DNA of 64,000 bases. Source: Roseovarius confluentis (lineage in GTDB: Bacteria > Pseudomonadota > Alphaproteobacteria > Rhodobacterales > Rhodobacteraceae). Positions 59,157-64,000 of the stretch are shown here, one piece after another (the first letter of the stretch is position 1; the number at the start of each line of letters is the position of its first letter). The notes below the pieces were generated by a model. It saw nothing but the letters and a program-made list of their open reading frames with translations, was not told the origin of the DNA and made no database searches. The stretch is taken from the NCBI RefSeq assembly GCF_002917925.1, contig NZ_PPFE01000004.1, positions 124,001-188,000 of the forward strand, written 5' to 3'. Position numbers and translations under genes: made by a program.

Positions 59157-59939
59157 CTCTGCTCAGACTATGTTGACGCTTTTAAAGCACAAGGAAAACG
59201 ACGCCGATTAAGACCGTCAACAACAGGGTGTAAGCCAAATACATGTGTAACCAATTCAAAATGGGAAAGCCTCGACTTTTGCAAACAGAAGTTTCTAACG
59301 ACAAACAACACGTAAAAGTTCCGAAGTTTCTGTGATTACACGGAAGAACTCCGAATTGCTCTATTGATCCAAGACAGTTTTCAGCCAAAAAATTGCGCCC
59401 ACACTTCCTAGGCGTGAGCGCAATCAGGTTTGTGAGTGGTATATATGATTGTGTCGATCCTAACAGAACCTAAGCGCCATCATCAATAAGCTTGGAAGGC
59501 TACATGGACAACCATAATGGGTTGTCGGCACGACCTTGCCAATCTCTCTATGCGCGTGACGGAGTTGTTGAGAAAACAACGGACGTGTGTTGCGCTATGA
59601 AAGCGGTCGTCTTTCCCCAGGGCATCCGTGTGGCGGTTACTCCCCGCCACCGCAGCCGAACAGTCCCGAGAATGTGCAGCTGCGAAAAACTAACAGCCTT
59701 AATTGGGGGCTGGGCGGCTGGAAGGTCAATATCCTTTCAGTCGCTTGCCGTTAACGGTCGAAACTTATTCACGCGACCGCTTGAGTTATTGTTCGGACTT
59801 TTCCTTACCCACGCGATGCGTCTGTTTCTTTGTTATGTCTTATTTAATTCTGCGAATCACTGAACATGGCTTAGTTCGATTTGACTGTTCAACACTTGAG
59901 CGAGTAATCGAAGCATGCATCTCGGAGCAAGATCACTAC
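59157..59939. other. Intergenic region, no firm gene
   Basis: About 780 AT-richer bases. Leftward, the last 20 codons of a short frame (start 59244, stop 59182) would give the very hydrophobic peptide MYLAYTLLLTVLIGVVFLVL, reminiscent of small membrane toxins but without a ribosome site. Rightward frames at 59492-59863 lack coding character. Confidence 0.35.
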
Positions 59940-60359
59940 ATGAACCAAATACCTGTACTCATTATCGAGGACGATCCTGTAGTAGCGCTCGACCTAGAGC
60001 TAGCGTTTCAGGCATACGGTCTTGATGACGTGAGAACATGTAAGAGCATCGAGGACGCTGACCGTGAAATCACGCTACGCGCACCAAAGGTCGCAATAGT
60101 AGATTTAGCTATGGATTGCGGAACCCAAAGTGCGGAGGTTGCTGGACGGTTAATTCAGGTAGATTGCCACGTCATACTCCTCGCGAACTTCAAGGAAGAC
60201 ATCCGAAATCTTCCGCCCAGCTTGGGTTACTGTGACGTGATCGAAAAACCATTTCGGGATGCCGACCTGCGTGCAAAACTGGAACGCGTTTCCGGTCTTA
60301 GCCTTGTCAGGGCGACAAGCTTAGATGTGGCACCGAACATCGAAAAGGGCACAAGTTGA
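59940..60359 (+). CDS. Single-domain response regulator
   Basis: The 139-aa receiver domain has the acidic pocket IIEDD at residues 8-12, the phospho-acceptor Asp55 in AIVDLAM and the conserved Lys in VIEKPF near 104. The usual Thr/Ser before it is Ala (VILLANF), a change that can weaken the switch. No output domain follows. ATG 59940 (MNQIPVLIIEDD) is chosen; the 79-codon extension upstream is not gene-like. A histidine kinase gene lies nearby on the other strand and may be its partner. Confidence 0.85.
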   Translation: MNQIPVLIIEDDPVVALDLELAFQAYGLDDVRTCKSIEDADREITLRAPKVAIVDLAMDCGTQSAEVAGRLIQVDCHVILLANFKEDIRNLPPSLGYCDVIEKPFRDADLRAKLERVSGLSLVRATSLDVAPNIEKGTS

Positions 60360-60454
60360 GATCAAAACAGAGATGATCGCAATCATGTGCCGCGCGTCGG
60401 GTTAACGGTACATTAACCTTTTGATGCGACAATCCCCTCATAGGGGAGCCGCCG

Positions 60455-60634
60455 ATGACCATAGAACGACTGGAAGAAGCAGAGCGGATCCTTGCGGATT
60501 ACGCAGCAAAATATGGCCTCACAGATGAAGCCAGAGCCTATTTCTCTTCACCGAGCGGCTATTCGGAAAGCGTAACCGTAAAGGTCGTTCCTTCGCCTTC
60601 AGCTGTATCGAACTCGATTTGTCCGCCGTGGTGA
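60455..60634 (+). CDS. Possible 59-aa protein overlapping kinase 3' end
   Basis: ATG 60455 follows GGGGAG at 60443-60448 by a good distance. The first 35 residues (MTIERLEEAERILADYAAKY then GLTDEARAYF) look like a real helical protein, but the last 25 codons are antisense to the histidine kinase gene, so the frame may have been extended by loss of an earlier stop. Confidence 0.45.
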   Translation: MTIERLEEAERILADYAAKYGLTDEARAYFSSPSGYSESVTVKVVPSPSAVSNSICPPW

Positions 60635-62148
60635 TCAACAATGGCCTTAACGATGCTCATGCCAAGACCGGTGCCTTTTTGCGTTGCTGTATAACTCTCA
60701 GGCGACCGCGTGAATCGGTCGAACAGTTCTTGTTGCAAAGACGCTGGAATGCCTTTGCCATGGTCGCGGATCCAAAAACCGTTTCCACTTGAGGTTAGTC
60801 CAACTTCAACCACTCCTCCAGCCGACGAAGCCTTCACCGCATTCGATAGCAAATTGCTCAGAACTTGGAGCAAGCGAGCTTCATCGCCAACTATGACACT
60901 TGGATTGGCATTGCCGCTCGCTAAGTCGAGGCTCACGTTGTACTGATCAGCATACGGCAACATGTCTTCAACTGCCCTGACAACCAGCGCCGACAGGTCA
61001 ATTCTTCGGTGATCGACAGAGAATTCATTCGAGTTGAGCTTCTCCAAGTCGAGAATGTTTTCGACAAGGTGTATCAGCCTATCAGCGTTTCGTGTGGCTG
61101 CATCAAGTAGCACCCGCATATTTTCTGGGAGCTGATCACGCTCCATTGTGAGGAGTTTCACAGCGCCATTTATCGAAGTAATCGGCGTGCGAAGTTCGTG
61201 CGATACAGTCGCTATGAGTTCATCCTTGGCCTTGCGAAGTGCTGTTTCCTCACTGATGTCTCGTACAACACCTACTACGCCAAGCTTTGCATCAGCGTCG
61301 CCGTTAAGAGGGGCCATGAAGACTTCGCCGGGGAATATTGATCCGTCCTTCTTGCGAAGGTTCATTTCGAAACGGTTTACGGCCTTCTGCAGCGCCTTGT
61401 CGTAGACCCGTTCACCTTGGCGTTCGTATTCATCGACGCTGGGGTAAAGAACCGATGTGCTTTGCCCCACAAGCTTGTCTCGGTCTAAGCCAAACAGCTT
61501 TTCGCCTGACGAATTGACCATTTGGATCCTGCGCTCATCGTTCGCTGTAATGATCGCGTCCGGAACCGCCTCGACAATGGCATTGAGAAGCATGGTCTTC
61601 TCCGAAATCTCGCGTGTGCGTTCCGACTTAAGCCATTCCTGGCCCAACCAGCGCCCGAACAGTCGCACCAACTCGGCTTCCATCGCTCTGAAAGCTTTTC
61701 GCTCGTCGGGACCGGAAAAGTTCAATGTGCCGACGCGTTCTTTGCCCACCAGCAAAGGAACGCCGATGTAACTCTCCAATCCGAAATTCTGGTAGCATGG
61801 GTGGTCGGCGATTGCGGATTGGCCAGCGTGATGGAAGTATGTCACGTCATCTGCCACGAGGGTATGGGTGCAATACGTTTTGGACACATCAAAGGTCGCA
61901 CCTGGTTCAGGAGCCCATTCAGGTCCAGATACGTGATGCACCTCGTAGACACTGCCGTCGATACGGCTGACGATACCAAGTGGCAAATTGAGAGCATCAC
62001 AGCCCAAGCGCAGCAGCCGCGATATCTTCTCATCAAGTTCGATATCGGGGTCGAGCGACAGCATGAATAGCTGCCTTAAGGCGGCGTCATGTCGGCCTAG
62101 GAAGTGTTTCCACTCCTCGGAAGCATAACGAAGGTCGTAATTGGACAT
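60559..62148 (-). CDS. Sensor histidine kinase (GAF-PAS-HisKA-HATPase)
   Basis: A soluble 529-aa kinase without transmembrane segments. A GAF domain lies at about 25-170 (GIVSRIDGSVYEVHHV, YIGVPLLVGKERVGTLNFSG). A PAS domain follows at about 190-310 (AIVEAVPDAIITANDERRIQMVNSSGEKLFG). The dimerisation/phospho-acceptor site is ATVSHELRTPITSING near 318, and the ATPase boxes are LLSNLLSNAVKASS, WIRDHGKGIP and GTGLGMSIVKAIVDHHGG. GAF plus PAS without a membrane anchor suggests an intracellular redox, light or small-molecule sensor. ATG 62148 is used; a GTG two codons earlier is possible. It converges with the response-regulator side. Confidence 0.92.
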   Translation of the reverse strand: MSNYDLRYASEEWKHFLGRHDAALRQLFMLSLDPDIELDEKISRLLRLGCDALNLPLGIVSRIDGSVYEVHHVSGPEWAPEPGATFDVSKTYCTHTLVADDVTYFHHAGQSAIADHPCYQNFGLESYIGVPLLVGKERVGTLNFSGPDERKAFRAMEAELVRLFGRWLGQEWLKSERTREISEKTMLLNAIVEAVPDAIITANDERRIQMVNSSGEKLFGLDRDKLVGQSTSVLYPSVDEYERQGERVYDKALQKAVNRFEMNLRKKDGSIFPGEVFMAPLNGDADAKLGVVGVVRDISEETALRKAKDELIATVSHELRTPITSINGAVKLLTMERDQLPENMRVLLDAATRNADRLIHLVENILDLEKLNSNEFSVDHRRIDLSALVVRAVEDMLPYADQYNVSLDLASGNANPSVIVGDEARLLQVLSNLLSNAVKASSAGGVVEVGLTSSGNGFWIRDHGKGIPASLQQELFDRFTRSPESYTATQKGTGLGMSIVKAIVDHHGGQIEFDTAEGEGTTFTVTLSE

Positions 62149-62479
62149 GGGCACCCCGGTAAACTTGATATCTCGACTGGCGCAAATTTATAGAAGGATT
62201 TTCGAAGAACTCAATTCTAAGCATTTCCGGGGAATAGGACTTTACCCAGACCGAGGAACCCTCGAAACGGTTCAGGGACAAAAGCAGAAGCCTTGTGCCG
62301 ATCAGTACTGTTTTCTTCAGCATGAAATGATTGGCTTTCGGTCCTCTGCTCACTGCAATCCAAAATTGCATGAACTAACTTGAAGTGGCACGAAAGTGTG
62401 CATATGAGCGAGAATCAGTCCTTGCAGCCACACCAAAGATTCACTTCCCGAGCAGAGAAAACATAGTAACTTCGCCGAG

Positions 62480-62848
62480 ATGAAACCGACTTTAGAAGAT
62501 CAACGAACACTCGCATCGTTAGAGAAATCGCTTTGGGATAAAGACCTGCATTTCGAAAGTGATGACGTGAATTACACGCTTACTGCAAAGTTCGTCGAAG
62601 ATGATCGCTCGGGACAGCGCCACGAAAGAACGAGCGAATTTGTAGCGGAGAAGCGCGCTCAACTCACTGAAGTGAAGTTGCCCCTATCGGATTACTCCGT
62701 CGAACTGGTTGCAGAAGATATGGCCATGGTCACGTACATGTGCGAAGTGCGGTTCGATGGCACCCTGGAGATACTTCACTGCGTTTCGCTTTGGGCAAAG
62801 ATTGGTAGTCTTTGGCAATTGCAGCTTCATCAAACGACCCCTCGCTGA
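62480..62848 (+). CDS. NTF2-like (DUF4440-like) small protein
   Basis: The 122-aa frame begins MKPTLEDQRTLASLEKSLWD. It has strands typical of NTF2-like proteins: YTLTAKFVEDD, ELVAEDMAMVTYMCEVRF and EILHCVSLWAKIGSLWQLQLHQTTP, whose last part is the best family mark. No enzymatic residue is assigned. The ribosome site is weak. The 3' end overlaps a ParB-like remnant on the other strand by 19 bases. Confidence 0.68.
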   Translation: MKPTLEDQRTLASLEKSLWDKDLHFESDDVNYTLTAKFVEDDRSGQRHERTSEFVAEKRAQLTEVKLPLSDYSVELVAEDMAMVTYMCEVRFDGTLEILHCVSLWAKIGSLWQLQLHQTTPR

Positions 62849-63109
62849 GGGTAATACTCGACCGCCGCTGCGCATAGCCGGTCGGCGCGAGACACAGCGC
62901 GGTTGACCGTGGACTTGTTAACTCCTGTTTTTTCCGAGGTTTCAGAGGCAAACCTTTTGGGCTGGCCGGGGCCGGTAATACTGGTGCAAGTTGCACCAGT
63001 ATTCTTACGCGCCTCCCAAAGTTCTTTTCTCTTGGCGAGGTGTTCAGGCATCTGCGTCGGAGTCGGGGCTGCTACAGGGTTTGGTCGCTTTAGTATCGAA
63101 GAGTATACG
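62830..63109 (-). pseudogene. ParB-like protein remnant
   Basis: The leftward frame contains PTPTQMPEHLAKRKELWEAR and, further on, KRFASETSEKTGVNKSTVNRAVSRADRL. This is the part of phage/plasmid ParB-like nuclease-fold proteins that follows the ParB core (listing the target, then an HTH). The N-terminal ParB domain is missing and upstream codons in this frame are not gene-like, so this is a 5'-truncated leftover of a mobile element. Confidence 0.6.
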
Positions 63110-63131
63110 CCGTTGTTTTCGTTGGATCGGC

Positions 63132-63272
63132 TCAGTTTGCCAGTAGCAGAATACTCAAGACCCCAATAACGAGGATCGCATAGCAGCGACGTTTGCGCAC
63201 TCTTACAGCTCTTTCGGGAACACAATTCTCTTTGATGTCGAATTTCTCTGCTGCTTCAGTCTTGCTCATCAT
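63132..63272 (-). CDS. 46-aa single-pass membrane protein
   Basis: ATG ATG at 63272 opens MMSKTEAAEKFDIKENCVPE, a basic RAVRVRKRRC stretch and a hydrophobic helix YAILVIGVLSILLLAN at the C terminus. AGGTGA lies about eight bases upstream. Charge distribution fits a small inner-membrane protein with the N terminus inside. Function is unknown. Confidence 0.55.
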   Translation of the reverse strand: MMSKTEAAEKFDIKENCVPERAVRVRKRRCYAILVIGVLSILLLAN

Positions 63273-63646
63273 TCCTGATCACCTGGGGACTCGCCACAAG
63301 GCTGCCTGTCTTCTTTTTGATTGAACGCTTTCGTTCTGCGCTACGGAAAACGCTGCGCCATATCAAAAGTGAAATGCACCTTCTGGCGGTCGAGAACGAG
63401 ACTCAATGAAGCCAACAAAGTGACAATCGCGACTAAGTGAGAAACACTCCGTTTTCAGGATCAGTCTTTTGTTGATAGAGTCGGCATTGCCAGAGGCAAC
63501 GCCCTAAGGGTTCTACCCAGAAAATTGCTGCGGCCTAAGCCAAAGTTGGGTGCGCGGGGGAATGGAATTTCGGGGTATCTGTTTCAATGGCATCTTTCAT
63601 TTGGCGTCGAATTCGTCGGATTATTCGCTCAGACGCGACAATGTAG
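63273..63646. other. Intergenic region, nothing recognised
   Basis: About 370 bases without a supported gene, hairpin or repeat. Confidence 0.4.
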
Positions 63647-64000
63647 TCATGACGCTGCCGTGTCGCCTGAAACTACCGCATCAACTTCAATCTCAACTAA
63701 CCATTCCGGGTTTACAAACCGGGTGACAGCCATAATCGTATCCACTGGCCGGGCTTCGAGGCAGTATCTCTTTCGCGCCTCAATGGCGTCTTTCCAATTC
63801 TCTATATCTGTCAGAATAACTCTTGTCCGCACGATATCGTGGATACCGGAGCCAGCCTGTTCGAGAGCGGCTTTGATGATCTCGAAGCATTGGGTAGTTT
63901 GCGCAAACACGTCTCCGACGCCTACGGTTTTACCTTCCGCATCGACTGGAGCAGTTCCACCTACCGAAATGTATGGACCTACGCGAACTGCGCGACTGAA
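63647..64000 (-). CDS. RidA (YjgF)-family protein, 5' end outside window
   Basis: The frame is open to the window edge: 117 residues are visible, beginning FSRAVRVGPYISVGGTAPVD, where RidA proteins have the ligand-facing strand. GVHDIVR-type IHDIVRTRVILTDIENW and the C-terminal NPEWLVEIEVDAVV complete the fold. RidA proteins hydrolyse reactive enamine/imine intermediates. Only the first few residues should be missing to the right. An internal ATG exists but starting there would remove half the domain. Confidence 0.88.
   Translation of the reverse strand, partial: FSRAVRVGPYISVGGTAPVDAEGKTVGVGDVFAQTTQCFEIIKAALEQAGSGIHDIVRTRVILTDIENWKDAIEARKRYCLEARPVDTIMAVTRFVNPEWLVEIEVDAVVSGDTAAS

Noticed and set aside
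59182..59388. 68-codon leftward frame with hydrophobic C terminus
   Set aside because: No ribosome site or coding bias; only the last 20 residues are suggestive of a membrane peptide, which is too little to call.
59703..59939. Extended N terminus of the response regulator
   Set aside because: The 79 codons before MNQIPV are not receiver-like and lack a ribosome site.

Overview
The window looks like the chromosome of an alphaproteobacterium of the Rhodobacteraceae (Roseobacter group). Evidence is the GC-rich strongly biased codon use of the core genes, the alpha-type prephenate dehydratase, the di-heme membrane cytochrome c, the BMP-type nucleoside ABC transporter, the TauE/TIGR02186 pair and the short SRP RNA. 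This placement is inferred from gene content; no database was searched.

Positions 8-28022 are a roughly 28-kb integrated genomic island. A 24-bp perfect direct repeat lies at 8-31 and 27999-28022. The right copy is the 3' end of the SRP RNA gene (ffs, minus strand, about 28002-28100), and a tyrosine integrase gene (26337-27905) sits beside it. The cargo, left to right, is: a one-polypeptide type ISP-like restriction-modification enzyme coupled to a small secreted cysteine-rich protein; a three-gene operon (membrane protein, ImmA/IrrE metallopeptidase, Beta-family protein); a 674-aa protein of unknown function; a tightly overlapping operon of a DUF6361-like protein, a phospholipase-D-fold protein and an SNF2-like helicase, which is a good candidate for a defence system; an ankyrin/coiled-coil envelope pair; an intergenic cluster of GTAAACCT-like repeats; a metabolic cassette (GlxA/AraC regulator, TRAP transporter, proline-racemase-family enzyme); and a small HTH cassette. 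Two diverged 150-bp direct repeats (8171-8320 and 17316-17465) bracket the 674-aa gene and the helicase operon.

Positions 28023-54481 are ordinary core chromosome: a cyclic-nucleotide phosphodiesterase/nucleotidase, nudC, an SRPBCC protein, an unusual secreted tandem-repeat protein, pheA, the di-heme cytochrome c, the yejABEF peptide importer, a BMP/ATPase/permease nucleoside-type importer interrupted by a LysE-family gene, a TauE/TIGR02186 pair, an NAD-binding protein, a secreted esterase, an ammonium transporter with a 56-aa membrane partner, an FAD-linked 2-hydroxyacid dehydrogenase and tRNA-Met(CAU).

Right of the tRNA (54482 to about 63640) base composition drops visibly and the genes are small, poorly known or phage-like: a 312-aa protein coupled to a PIN-domain nuclease, two unknown proteins, a self-regulating HTH repressor with three operator-like palindromes, a Gly/Ala-repeat secreted protein, a response regulator, a GAF/PAS histidine kinase and a ParB-like gene remnant. 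This is an accessory region, possibly a decayed prophage or island. A RidA-family gene runs off the right edge.
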